Of a DNA stretch of 64,000 bases, positions 35,982 to 44,749 are shown in pieces. A program made the translations under genes and the position numbers. The stretch covers positions 124,001 to 188,000 of the forward strand of contig NZ_WRPK01000003.1 of the NCBI RefSeq assembly GCF_009755815.1, read 5' to 3'. Position 1 is the first letter of the stretch. Each line of letters begins with the position of its first letter. A model generated the notes under the pieces. It saw only the letters and a list, made by a program, of their open reading frames with translations, was not told the DNA's origin and did not search any database. This DNA is from Flavisphingomonas formosensis. GTDB lineage: Bacteria; Pseudomonadota; Alphaproteobacteria; Sphingomonadales; Sphingomonadaceae.

Positions 35982-36578
35982 ATGTCCCGCAAGCAGACGC
36001 TCAAGGTCTTCAGGACACCGATCGGCTTCCACGACGCCTATGTCGCCGCGCCGAGCCAGAAGGCGGCGCTCGAGGCATGGGGCAGCGAGCATGATCTGTT
36101 TTCGCGGGGCGTGGCCGAACGGGTGGACGACGCCGAACTGAGTCGTGAGCCGCTGGAGCGGCCGGGCGTCGTGATTAGGCGCCTGCGCGGCACGACGGCC
36201 GAGCAGATCGCTGCGCTGCCGAAGGATCGTCCGGTGCGGCGGCAGCGGGCGGCGCAGGAGCTGGCCGATCCGCCCGCGCCGGCCGAGAAGGCTCCATCGC
36301 CGAGACGAGCCAAGGCGAAGCCGGCACCGAAACCCAGGCCGAAGCCCGTCAAGCCCCGTCCGGATCGCAGCGCGCTGGACCGTGCGGAAGCCGAGCTTGC
36401 GCAGGTGCAGGCGCGTCATAAGGTCGAGGAGGAAGGCTTCCGGCAACGCGAGGCGGAACTTGCGCGTGAACGGCGGAGCGCCGAGAAGCAGTACGAGACG
36501 GAAATCCGAAGGCTGGAGCGCGCGGTGGAAAAATCGCGGCAGGCCTATGAGCGCAGCATGCGCCGATGGCGCGGCTGA
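35982..36578 (+). CDS. Coiled-coil hypothetical protein
   Basis: 198 residues from ATG 35982. The N-terminal half is globular (TLKVFRTPIGFHDAYVAAPS). A proline/lysine-rich linker follows (about 95-125, AKPAPKPRPKPVKP), then a long charged coiled coil (RAEAELAQVQARHKVEEEGF onward) to the end. Such proteins are often loosely annotated TolA-like, but no TolA domain is evident. It is highly basic and could be nucleoid- or envelope-associated; function unknown. Confidence 0.75.
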   Translation: MSRKQTLKVFRTPIGFHDAYVAAPSQKAALEAWGSEHDLFSRGVAERVDDAELSREPLERPGVVIRRLRGTTAEQIAALPKDRPVRRQRAAQELADPPAPAEKAPSPRRAKAKPAPKPRPKPVKPRPDRSALDRAEAELAQVQARHKVEEEGFRQREAELARERRSAEKQYETEIRRLERAVEKSRQAYERSMRRWRG

Positions 36579-36636
36579 TCGCTTTTCGAGACGAGCCCAT
36601 ATTCCCAAGCTGCAGGCCGGTCGCTATGGCGCACCG

Positions 36637-37800
36637 ATGAATTGCGCGACAGACGGTGCCGTCCGGCACGAAGACGATATTCTCTACCCTACCACCATCC
36701 CGTTCATCCTGATCCACCTCGCGGCCTTTGCGGCGCTGTGGACGGGAGTGAGCGCCTGGGCGCTCGGTCTCTGCGCCCTGCTCTATGGCCTCAGGATGTT
36801 CGGCGTGACCGGCGGATATCACCGCTATTTCTCGCATCGGGCCTATTCGACGGGCCGTATCTTCCAGTTTTGTCTGGCTTTCCTCGCACAAAGCTCGGGC
36901 CAGAAGAGCGTGCTGTGGTGGGCCGCCAAGCACCGCCACCACCATCTCTATTCGGACATGCCCGAGGACGTGCATTCGCCGCGTCACAAGGGTTTCCTCT
37001 ACAGCCATGTCGGCTGGATCTTCGCGCGCCGGCACGACGTGGCGGATCTTTCCGGCGTGCCGGATCTCACGCGTTTCCCCGAGCTGCGCTGGCTGCACCG
37101 CTTCGAGCAGGTGCCGCTGATCGTGCTCGGGCTCGCCTGCTTCCTGCTCGGCGGATGGCAGGCGCTGGTCGTCGGTTTCGTGTGGAGCACGGTGCTGGTC
37201 TATCACGCCACCTTCTGCATCAACTCGCTGGCGCATGTCAGTGGCACGCAGCGCTATGTGACGGGCGACGACAGCCGCAACAACCTGATCCTCGCCATCC
37301 TCACCATGGGCGAGGGCTGGCACAACAACCACCATGCTTTCCAGCGCAGCGCACGGCAGGGCTTTCGCCGGCGTGAGATCGACATCACCTTCTATATATT
37401 GAAGCTGCTGTCCCTGTTCGGGATCGTCAGGGGACTGCAAGGCGTGCCGGCGCGGTTCGTGCGCAACGAGCATCGCCTGGCGCCCAAGATCATTCATCGC
37501 ACCGCGGAATTGCTGGCCGCGCGCTTTCATCCGAGGCCGATCGCGGAGGCGCTGCAGTCGCATCTCGGCAAGGACGAACTGTCGACGCTGCACGACACGC
37601 TGGAGGGTGCGCCGGCGCCGTCGGCCGCCGTCTGGCGCCTGTTCCATCCCCATATCCCGTGCCGCGACACGCTGCGTGCCGAGGCGCGTGCTCTTTTTGC
37701 CCGCACGCCTTCCATCGACGAGATCGTCGACCGCGCGCATCATCTGGTGATTGCGGGGATTCGGAAGCATCTGCCGGGGCCTGCGGGGGCCGCAGCTTAG
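36637..37800 (+). CDS. Membrane fatty-acid desaturase (acyl-CoA delta-9 type)
   Basis: 387 residues from ATG 36637. The di-iron histidine boxes of the membrane desaturase family are all present: HRYFSH, HRHHH and HNNHH, with membrane segments around them (IPFILIHLAAFAALW, LIVLGLACFLLGGWQALVV). The family inserts a cis double bond in acyl-CoA or lipid acyl chains. A C-terminal extension of about 110 residues after the last box (HRLAPKIIHRTAELLAARFH onward) is longer than in the shortest family members and has no clear domain. Confidence 0.9.
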   Translation: MNCATDGAVRHEDDILYPTTIPFILIHLAAFAALWTGVSAWALGLCALLYGLRMFGVTGGYHRYFSHRAYSTGRIFQFCLAFLAQSSGQKSVLWWAAKHRHHHLYSDMPEDVHSPRHKGFLYSHVGWIFARRHDVADLSGVPDLTRFPELRWLHRFEQVPLIVLGLACFLLGGWQALVVGFVWSTVLVYHATFCINSLAHVSGTQRYVTGDDSRNNLILAILTMGEGWHNNHHAFQRSARQGFRRREIDITFYILKLLSLFGIVRGLQGVPARFVRNEHRLAPKIIHRTAELLAARFHPRPIAEALQSHLGKDELSTLHDTLEGAPAPSAAVWRLFHPHIPCRDTLRAEARALFARTPSIDEIVDRAHHLVIAGIRKHLPGPAGAAA

Positions 37801-37898
37801 AGCATCATGCGGAAACGCGGGAAGCGGATCCCGCAGAAACGGGAGCCACAGCGATGGCTCAGCGAGCTGAGCGATTCGCATGTCGCGCAGCATGCTCC
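37800..37898. repeat. Intergenic palindromic repeat, copy 2
   Basis: The ends GAGCAT (37800-37805) and ATGCTC (37892-37897) are inverted. Internally there is GCGGAAA with a GCGGGAAGCGGATCCCGC segment, and GCGAGCTGAGCGATTCGCAT. This matches the element at 11520-11626 in order and spacing. As there, it sits between convergent genes. Confidence 0.7.
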
Positions 37899-37906
37899 AG
37901 CGCCGA

Positions 37907-38359
37907 TTATCGCCCCAGCGCGCCCAAGGTGATCGCGGCGAGCAGGGCATAGCGCCCGAATTTCGCGATCGTCACCAGCAGCAGGAAAGGAAGCAGCCGT
38001 TCGCGCAGCAGCCCGGCGACGAGCGTGAGCGGATCGCCGATGATCGGTGCCCAGCTCAGCAGCAGGCTCCAGCGGCCATAGCGGGCGTAAAAGGCCTCGG
38101 CCCGGTTCAGCGCGCGAGCGGATACCGGGAACCAGCGGTGATCGCGGAACCGTTCGATCTGGCGGCCGAGCAGCCAATTGATCAATGATCCCAGCACATT
38201 GCCCATCGTCGCTGCGAGCAGGAGCAAGGCAACGGAGTAGCGTCCGCTGACGATCAGGCCGACAAGCACTGCCTCAGACTGGGCAGGGAGCAGCGTCGCG
38301 GCGACGAGCGCTGCAAGAAAGAGGCCGGCATAGCCCGCACCGATCATCGCGCGCGCCAT
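37907..38359 (-). CDS. YqaA/DedA-like membrane protein
   Basis: 150 residues from ATG 38359, which abuts GGGAGGG; the frame remains open to 38428. It shows the SNARE-associated/DedA pattern: hydrophobic helices, an LLPAQSEAVLVGL re-entrant segment, GNVLGSLINWLLGR, and RYGRWSLLLSWAPIIGDPLT. The short length matches the YqaA branch rather than full DedA. DedA relatives move lipids across membranes; the YqaA role is unknown. Confidence 0.83.
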   Translation of the reverse strand: MARAMIGAGYAGLFLAALVAATLLPAQSEAVLVGLIVSGRYSVALLLLAATMGNVLGSLINWLLGRQIERFRDHRWFPVSARALNRAEAFYARYGRWSLLLSWAPIIGDPLTLVAGLLRERLLPFLLLVTIAKFGRYALLAAITLGALGR

Positions 38360-38523
38360 CCCTCCCGGACCGTCGGCGGATCCTGCATCCGCATTGCGAA
38401 GGCGCGGCTCTGGCAGGTCGCGGGCCACTGCTCAAGCGGGAAGCGGCTTGCTCGCCGAAACCGGAACCCTGCTTTGTGCCTGCACGTTGGTCCGGCCAAA
38501 CACAGCATGGACAGGGACATGCC

Positions 38524-39375
38524 ATGATGAAGGGGATTTTCGCCGCTGCAGCCATCGTCGCTTTGGCTGCCGCGCCGGCCTTCGCGCAGGATACACCCGA
38601 CGAGATAGCGCCGGACAGCAGCCATCGGCCCGCACCGCGCGATCTGTGCAGCGATCGGCCGGGCCTCGATACCCCGGCCTGCACGGTCGATCCCGGACGG
38701 CTCCAGGCCGAGATCGGGCTAGGCGGCTGGACGCTCGACAGGCAGGCCGATCAGCGACAGGATCTGATCGAGGCAGGCGACATATTGCTGCGCTATGGCG
38801 TCGGCGCGACGACGGAAGTGCGCCTGGGCTGGACTGCTTATGGCCATCTGCGCACACGCGATCGGACGACGGGAACCATCGATCGCGTCGACGGCATTGG
38901 TGACGTGACCATCGGACTGAAGCAGAATTTGCAGCATCCGGCGGAGGGCAAGACCGGCCTTGCGCTTGCGCTCCTGCCATATGCCACGCTGCCCTCCGGT
39001 CATCGCGGCATCGGCGCTGGCGACTGGAGCGCCGGCCTGATCGTGCCGGCGAGCTACAAGATCAGCGACGCGGTCTCGCTGGAGCTTTCGCCGGAGATCG
39101 ACGCTGCGGCGAACGAAAGCGGGTCGGGGCGGCACCTCGCTTATGGTACGGCGATGGGCGTCCAGCTACATCTCAGCAAGACGGTCCGGCTGACGCCCGA
39201 ACTCCAGTTCGTCCGCGATCGCGATCCGGAGCAGCATGCGACGATGAGCAGCGCGGCGCTGTCTTTCGACGTTCAGCCCGAGAAGATGACGCAGCTCGAC
39301 ATCCAGGCGGTTGCGGGGCTCAACCGGAACACGCCCGACGTCGCGCTGTCATTCGGCGTGGCGCATAAATTTTAG
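38524..39375 (+). CDS. Putative outer-membrane beta-barrel (transporter-like) protein
   Basis: 283 residues from ATG 38524. A clear signal peptide (MMKGIFAAAAIVALAAAPAF then AQD) is followed by CSDRPGLDTPACTVDPGRLQ and alternating beta strands (GDILLRYGVGATTEVRLGW, VTIGLKQNL), ending in a terminal phenylalanine (GVAHKF). This matches the 'MetA-pathway of phenol degradation/transporter' barrel type. The two cysteines in the N-terminal mature part may form a disulfide. Function unknown. Confidence 0.8.
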   Translation: MMKGIFAAAAIVALAAAPAFAQDTPDEIAPDSSHRPAPRDLCSDRPGLDTPACTVDPGRLQAEIGLGGWTLDRQADQRQDLIEAGDILLRYGVGATTEVRLGWTAYGHLRTRDRTTGTIDRVDGIGDVTIGLKQNLQHPAEGKTGLALALLPYATLPSGHRGIGAGDWSAGLIVPASYKISDAVSLELSPEIDAAANESGSGRHLAYGTAMGVQLHLSKTVRLTPELQFVRDRDPEQHATMSSAALSFDVQPEKMTQLDIQAVAGLNRNTPDVALSFGVAHKF

Positions 39376-39405
39376 GGCTCCTACTTCGGAAGGCCCCGAA
39401 TCCAA

Positions 39406-39494
39406 CCGTTCGTCCCGAGCGAAGTCGACGGACCCTCCGAGCGTAGTCGGAAAGTCGCGCCGTGGTCAGCCTCGACTTCGCTCGGGATGCACGG
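39406..39494. repeat. Intergenic inverted repeat (GAGCGAAGTCGA type)
   Basis: A 23-base arm containing CCCGAGCGAAGTCGA (39406-39428) is inverted at 39472-39494 as TCGACTTCGCTCGGG..., with about 20 of 23 positions matching, around a 43-base centre. It lies between convergent genes. From memory, similar elements are scattered in sphingomonad genomes. Confidence 0.7.
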
Positions 39495-39540
39495 AAATGA
39501 AAGTACACCGAAGCGGGGCGGCCGCAGCCGCCCCCCCTCA

Positions 39541-41292
39541 TCACTCCGCCGCGACGGCCAGCGGGGCAGCCGCCATTGCCGGCTCCAGATATTCGCCCGG
39601 CTTCGCGCCGGTGAACTTGGTGCCGTCGAAGGTGGCGACACCATTGACCAGGGTCAGCCGCATCGGTGCCGCCTGGCGGGTGAAGCGCCAGGTGATGCCG
39701 CCCTTGCCGTCGGTGACGTCATAGGCCTTCTCCATGTCGCGCTGCTCGATCTCGGCGAGGTTGAACACCGCGATGTCGGCGCGCTTGCCTTCCTTGATCT
39801 CGCCGATGTCGCGCAGGCGGAAATGCTCGGCGAGGCGGCCGGTCATGACGTGGACCGCTTCCTCGATCGTGATCAGCTTCTGGTCGCGATGATATTTGGT
39901 GAGATAGACGACATTCTCGCCGCCGCCGCACAGCATCTGGAGATGCGCGCCGGCATCCGAGATGTTGCCGACGGTGCGCTCGTCATGGACCATCTCGACG
40001 ACCGCATCGTCGTTCATCGCGAATGGCTTCATGCGGATGGTGGAATAGACGCCGTTGGCCAGGAACCAGTCGGCCATCGCATCCGAGCGATGCACGCCCT
40101 TCTGCTCGGCATATTCCTTGAGCGTCAGGTCGAACGGGCCGGTGCCGTTCTCGGAACCCAGGCGGGTGAGCAGCAGCATGTCCGGATTGTTCATCGGCGA
40201 GCCGGGCGGGGACTTGTTCTCCCAGCTGTCGCGGGCACGGGCGCGCCATTCCGGATCGGCCAGCAGCGCCGCCTTCTCCTCGATGGTCGGCGCCTGCACC
40301 ACCTCGTGCCACACATAGTCGCCGGACTGGGCGAAGAGCAGGGTCTTGTAGAGGCCGATCTGCAGGGTGAAGGGGATGTGCGCATAGCCCACCCATGCAT
40401 CTATGCCCTCGGCGCGGATCTCGTCGCGCAGCGCGCGCATCGGCTCGAGCAGATAGCCCTGATAGCCGATCGTCGGGATGAGACCGGTGAACTGGAAGCG
40501 GATGTCGCGGCCTTTCAGCAGGCGGGCGAGGCGGCGGGTCTGCTCCGGTCCGGTGTCGCGGATCAGACCGATGTCGAGCACGCACTGCACCGAGGCGTGG
40601 GGATAGCGCTCCAGCACGTCGAACAGCGCGCTTATCTCCTCATCCTCGGCAAGCAGCGTCGGGATCGGGCGGCCGTCGCCGTCATGATCGAGGAGGTTCT
40701 CGGACAGGCCGAGCGCGCCGGCGGCGAGCGCGTCGTCGAGCAGCTCTGCCATGCGGGCGATCTCGTCCCTGGTCGCAGCGCGCTTCCAGGCATCGACGCC
40801 CATCGCGGCGAGGCGGATCGCGATATGGCCGACGAAGGAGGCGTTGTTCAGCGGCAGCTTCACCCGCTTCTTGAGCGATTCCTTATATTCCGACCACAGC
40901 CGCCAGTCCCACGGCACTTCCTTGGCGAAGGGCTCGAACGGGATGTCCTCGAAGAAGGAGAAGATCTTCATCATCTCGATCTGCGCGGCCTTGTCGTCGG
41001 AGATCGGCGCGGCGGTAAAGCCGCAATTGCCGGTGATGATCGTGGTCGCGCCATAGCCGGGCAGGGGATCGAGATCGCTCTGCCACCACATGGTCGCATC
41101 ATAATGGGTATGCGATTCGATGAAGCCGGGCGTGACGTAGCAGCCGGCGGCATCGTGGACTTCGGCGCCGTCGGCGGCGAGATCGGGGCCGACCTTCGCG
41201 ATCCGGCCGTTCCTGACCAGCACATCGGCCTTGAAAGCGGGCGCGCCGGTGCCGTCGACCACGGTTCCGCCCTTGATCAGCAAATCCTTCAT
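39541..41292 (-). CDS. N-acyl-D-amino-acid deacylase (D-aminoacylase) family amidohydrolase
   Basis: 583 residues of the metal-dependent amidohydrolase superfamily. The N terminus has the small beta-sandwich (DLLIKGGTVVDGTGAPAFKA), followed by the metal motif VTPGFIESHTHYDATMWWQS with H-x-H near 60-64. The D-aminoacylase signatures are TTIITGNCGF and a C-terminal DAGAHLQMLCGGGE. Family members hydrolyse N-acyl-D-amino acids or related amides; the real substrate is not known. No signal peptide. The neighbours give no further clue. Confidence 0.88.
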   Translation of the reverse strand: MKDLLIKGGTVVDGTGAPAFKADVLVRNGRIAKVGPDLAADGAEVHDAAGCYVTPGFIESHTHYDATMWWQSDLDPLPGYGATTIITGNCGFTAAPISDDKAAQIEMMKIFSFFEDIPFEPFAKEVPWDWRLWSEYKESLKKRVKLPLNNASFVGHIAIRLAAMGVDAWKRAATRDEIARMAELLDDALAAGALGLSENLLDHDGDGRPIPTLLAEDEEISALFDVLERYPHASVQCVLDIGLIRDTGPEQTRRLARLLKGRDIRFQFTGLIPTIGYQGYLLEPMRALRDEIRAEGIDAWVGYAHIPFTLQIGLYKTLLFAQSGDYVWHEVVQAPTIEEKAALLADPEWRARARDSWENKSPPGSPMNNPDMLLLTRLGSENGTGPFDLTLKEYAEQKGVHRSDAMADWFLANGVYSTIRMKPFAMNDDAVVEMVHDERTVGNISDAGAHLQMLCGGGENVVYLTKYHRDQKLITIEEAVHVMTGRLAEHFRLRDIGEIKEGKRADIAVFNLAEIEQRDMEKAYDVTDGKGGITWRFTRQAAPMRLTLVNGVATFDGTKFTGAKPGEYLEPAMAAAPLAVAAE

Positions 41293-41457
41293 CTGTTCCT
41301 CTCCTCGATCGGAAGGCCCGGCATGACGCGCCGGACCACCTTACGATCCAGGTTTCGAAACTAGATTCCGAAATGCTGTTTGTCACGCCTGCATCGCGGC
41401 AGGCCGCCGCGCCGGCGGGGGTTTTGGCCGAATCCGTTCGTCCGTCCTCGATTGCGA

Positions 41458-42147
41458 TCAGCCGGCGGGCGGTGCATTGGTCTGGGCAGGCGCGGGATGC
41501 TGCGCCCGCTTGGCCAGGATCTGCGCCCAGGGATTGGGCTTGGCCTCGCCGATCCGATGCAGCGTGTTGCGGTCATGATGGGTGAAAGGCGCTGTCTGGC
41601 CGCGCACGGTAAGCGTCGTCTGGATATCGTAGCTCCAGCTGCCGTCGTCGTTGAAGACGATCTGGATGCGATAGGCGTCGGTGCGAAACGCCTGCTCTAG
41701 AAAGTCGGTCGAGCAGATGCCGTAATCGGTCTGGCCGCGGGCCGCGGTGAGCGTGATCGTCTTGTCGTCGGGCTTCGCCTGGCCCGACGCGAGCAGGACC
41801 TGGCCGCGCGGGATGGCGAGCGTCTGCTGGACGAGGCCGGTCGCGGACTCCCACAGCCAGTAGCCGACCTGATCGTGGAAGGTGATGTCCTCCTCCACGG
41901 TGGTGATGTGGATATGGTAGCGCAGGCCATAAAGGAGCTGCGGTCCATTCGATTGGGGATCGATCGGATCGAAGCGGATATGCTCGATGAAGGTGCGCTG
42001 CTCGGGGCCGTCCGCCTTGGGCGCGATGTCGATGCCCTTCTTCGCCTGCCAGATGCCGGCGAGCGGGCGCAGCGGGCCGAGATTGGCTAGTGTGTCGGGA
42101 TCGACGTCGCTCTGTTCGGTGAAGATGTCGTGGGGAAAGGGGTGCAT
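41458..42147 (-). CDS. FABP-like heme-binding beta-barrel family protein
   Basis: 229 residues. The signature features of the THAP4/nitrobindin-like barrel are present: LRPLAGIWQAKKGID near 26-40, HIHITTVEEDITFHDQVGYW near 77-96, and a C-terminal FTHHDRNTLHRIG. The C-terminal histidine region could bind heme. Bacterial members are uncharacterised. It lies 37 bases downstream of the GbdR-like regulator on the same strand, so the two may be one unit. Confidence 0.75.
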   Translation of the reverse strand: MHPFPHDIFTEQSDVDPDTLANLGPLRPLAGIWQAKKGIDIAPKADGPEQRTFIEHIRFDPIDPQSNGPQLLYGLRYHIHITTVEEDITFHDQVGYWLWESATGLVQQTLAIPRGQVLLASGQAKPDDKTITLTAARGQTDYGICSTDFLEQAFRTDAYRIQIVFNDDGSWSYDIQTTLTVRGQTAPFTHHDRNTLHRIGEAKPNPWAQILAKRAQHPAPAQTNAPPAG

Positions 42148-42184
42148 GCGCTTGGCTCCTGGTCGGCGCGAGGCCTCATTTATA

Positions 42185-43189
42185 CTATCCCGGGCGCGGA
42201 CCTGAAGCGCCTCGTCGTGCCCGCGTCGGCGTCACGCCGAACCGGGCGCGGAATGCACGGGAGAAATGGCCCGCATCCGCAAAGCCGCAGGCGACCGCTA
42301 TCTCGATGCGGCTGAGATCGCTCTCGCGCAGAAGGCGGAGCGCGGCTTCGAGGCGCAGGCGGAGATATTCCTGCCCGATGGTACGGCCGACTCCTGCAGC
42401 GAACAGGCGTTCCAGCTGGCGGATCGACACGCCGGCGCGGGCGGCGAGCGTTTCGCGGGGCAGGGGATCGGCGAGGTTGGTTTCCATCGCCTCCAATGCT
42501 GCGCGCATCCCCGGATGGGCGAGACGATAACGCTGCGCCAGGGACGCCCGCTGGGCGCCGGCGCCTTCGCGACGCTGCGTACGAATATACCATTCGCCCA
42601 CTTGCGCGGCGAGGGCGGGGCCATGCGCCTCGCCGATCATCTCGATCGCGAGGTCGAGCCCGGCGGTGCCGCCCGCGCAGGTCAGGCGATCGCGATCGAT
42701 CACATAGAGGCCGCGCTCCACCTCCAGCTCGGGAAAGGCCTCGACGAAGGCGGCCTCATGCTCCCAGTGGATCGTGCAGCGGTAGCCTGCGAGCAGCCCG
42801 GCGCGGGCGAGCAGGAAAGGTCCGCCCGAGACGCCGCCGATCGCCACGCCGCGCGCGGCAAGCTGGCGCAGACGGCCGAGCGTCGCCCGGTGGCGCACGA
42901 TCGCGGGATTGCCGCCGGCGACGACGAACAGCATGTCGAGCGGCTCGTCTGGCGCGAGCATGCCGTCGACGACGATCTCGATCCCGTTGGAGGCGCGGGC
43001 AGGAGCGCCGTCGATCGAATAATGGCGCCAGGCGTAGAGCGGCCGGCCGGACAGCGTGTTCGCGGCCCGGAAGGGCTCCACCACCGACGCATAGGACATT
43101 AGCGCGAAGTCCTGGATCAGCAAAAAGCCGATGCGGGTAGGTGTCTCATGTCGTTTCTGATCCCATCCATGTCGCTCTGAGTCCCGCAT
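42185..43189 (-). CDS. GlxA/GbdR-type AraC regulator with DJ-1/PfpI domain
   Basis: 334 residues from ATG 43189 (AGGGG just upstream). The N-terminal class I amidotransferase-like domain (IGFLLIQDFALMSYASVVEP, near 20-190) is a sensor in this family, and a C-terminal AraC double helix-turn-helix follows (LAARAGVSIRQLERLFAAGV, IAVACGFADAGHFSRAFRAR). The type matches GbdR and SouR, which control glycine betaine and sarcosine catabolism. It is divergent from the sox/mgd genes with only 43 bases between starts, which makes them its likely target. Confidence 0.88.
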   Translation of the reverse strand: MRDSERHGWDQKRHETPTRIGFLLIQDFALMSYASVVEPFRAANTLSGRPLYAWRHYSIDGAPARASNGIEIVVDGMLAPDEPLDMLFVVAGGNPAIVRHRATLGRLRQLAARGVAIGGVSGGPFLLARAGLLAGYRCTIHWEHEAAFVEAFPELEVERGLYVIDRDRLTCAGGTAGLDLAIEMIGEAHGPALAAQVGEWYIRTQRREGAGAQRASLAQRYRLAHPGMRAALEAMETNLADPLPRETLAARAGVSIRQLERLFAAGVGRTIGQEYLRLRLEAALRLLRESDLSRIEIAVACGFADAGHFSRAFRARFGVTPTRARRGASGPRPG

Positions 43190-43232
43190 GGCCCCTGCAT
43201 ATCGGCGAGGATCGCGATCGACAAGGAACGCC

Positions 43233-44486
43233 ATGCGCTATTCGATCTTCTCCCTCGTCCGTGAGGCGCTGTCCGGCCACCGTGGCTGGGGGCCGGCGTG
43301 GCGCGATGCCCAGCCAAAGCCGGCCTATGACGTGGTGATCGTCGGCGGCGGCGGGCATGGGCTCGCCACCGCGCATTATCTCGCCAAGGTGTTCGGCATC
43401 ACCAATGTCGCGGTGGTGGAGAAAGGCTGGATCGGCGGCGGCAATGCCGGGCGCAACACGACGATCATTCGTTCCAACTATCTGCTGCCCGGCAACATCC
43501 CCTTCTACGAGTTGTCGATGCAGCTCTGGGAGGGGCTCGAGCAGGATCTCAACTATAATGCGATGGTCAGCCAGCGCGGCGTGCTGAACCTCTGCCATTC
43601 GGATGCGCAACGCGATGCCTATGAGCGGCGCGGCAATGCGATGCGGCTGCACGGCGTCGATGCCGAGCTGCTCGACGAGGAGGGGGTGCGCCGGCATGCG
43701 CCGTTCCTCAATTTCGACAATGCGCGCTTCCCGATCAAGGGCGGCCTGCTCCAGCGGCGCGGCGGCACCGCGCGGCACGATGCGGTGAACTGGGGCTATG
43801 CGCGGGCCGCCTCGGACCGCGGCGTCGACATCATCCAGAACTGCGAGGTCACCGGCTTCCTGCGCGGCCCCGACGGCGCGGTGATCGGCGTGGAGACGAC
43901 GCGTGGGACGATCCGCGCGGGCAAGGTGGCGCTCGCGGTGGCCGGCAACAGCTCGCGCGTCGCGGCGATGGCAGGGCTGCGCCTGCCGATCGAGAGCCAT
44001 GTCCTGCAGGCCTTCGTGAGCGAGGGGCTGAAGCCGATCATCCCCGGCGTGATCACCTTCGGCGCGGGCCATTTCTACATCAGCCAGTCCGACAAGGGCG
44101 GCCTCGTCTTCGGCGGGGATATCGATGGGTATAACAGCTATGCGCAGCGCGGGAACCTGCCCGTCGTCGAGGATGTGTGCGAGGGCGGCATGGCGCTGAT
44201 GCCGATGATCGGGCGGGCTCGGCTGCTGCGCAGCTGGGGCGGCATCATGGACATGACGATGGACGGGTCGCCGATCATCGACCATGCACCGGTCCCCGGC
44301 CTCTATCTCAATGCCGGCTGGTGCTATGGCGGCTTCAAGGCGACGCCCGCCTCGGGCTGGTGCTTCGCCCATCTCATCGCCCGCGACGCGCCGCATCCCG
44401 CTGCCGCCGCCTATCGCCTCGATCGCTTCGCATCCGGCCGGGTGATCGACGAGAAGGGCATGGGCGCCCAGGCGAACCTGCACTGA
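43233..44486 (+). CDS. mgdA: N-methylglutamate dehydrogenase subunit A (sarcosine oxidase beta-like)
   Basis: 417-residue flavoprotein subunit homologous to SoxB. It has the FAD fold VVIVGGGGHGLATAHYL (near 34-50) and GTARHDAVNWGYAR, in which His182 matches the site of covalent FMN in heterotetrameric sarcosine oxidase. By homology alone it would be sarcosine oxidase beta. The neighbouring mgs and gmaS genes make N-methylglutamate dehydrogenase the better call. The next ATG overlaps its stop (TGATG). Confidence 0.85.
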   Translation: MRYSIFSLVREALSGHRGWGPAWRDAQPKPAYDVVIVGGGGHGLATAHYLAKVFGITNVAVVEKGWIGGGNAGRNTTIIRSNYLLPGNIPFYELSMQLWEGLEQDLNYNAMVSQRGVLNLCHSDAQRDAYERRGNAMRLHGVDAELLDEEGVRRHAPFLNFDNARFPIKGGLLQRRGGTARHDAVNWGYARAASDRGVDIIQNCEVTGFLRGPDGAVIGVETTRGTIRAGKVALAVAGNSSRVAAMAGLRLPIESHVLQAFVSEGLKPIIPGVITFGAGHFYISQSDKGGLVFGGDIDGYNSYAQRGNLPVVEDVCEGGMALMPMIGRARLLRSWGGIMDMTMDGSPIIDHAPVPGLYLNAGWCYGGFKATPASGWCFAHLIARDAPHPAAAAYRLDRFASGRVIDEKGMGAQANLH

Positions 44487-44749
44487 TGCGCATCCCCTGT
44501 CCCTATTGCGGCGAGCGCGACGCGCACGAGTTCGTCTATCGCGGCGACGCCGCTCCGCAGCGCCCCGATGGAGCGGAGGCGAACGAGGCGGCCTTTGCGG
44601 ACTATGTCTATCCGCGCGCCAACGTCGCGGGCGCGATGCACGAGCATTGGTATCATGCCCAGGGGTGCCGCACCTGGATCGTGGTGGAACGCGATACGCG
44701 CAGCCATGCGATAGCCGGCGCCACCTTGGCGCGGGAGGCGAAGCGATGA
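44486..44749 (+). CDS. mgdB: N-methylglutamate dehydrogenase subunit B (sarcosine oxidase delta-like)
   Basis: 87-residue zinc-binding small subunit. The ligand pattern is CPYCGERDAHEF near the N terminus and HAQGCRTW near residue 60, as in SoxD. It is coupled to both neighbours by overlapping start/stop codons (TGATG before, ATGA after). In the tetramer this subunit packs against the alpha subunit. Confidence 0.88.
   Translation: MRIPCPYCGERDAHEFVYRGDAAPQRPDGAEANEAAFADYVYPRANVAGAMHEHWYHAQGCRTWIVVERDTRSHAIAGATLAREAKR

Noticed and set aside
36637-37800. Possible stop or frameshift separating the desaturase from its C-terminal 110 residues
   Set aside because: The frame is continuous from the last histidine box to the TAG at 37798, so the extension is part of the protein.
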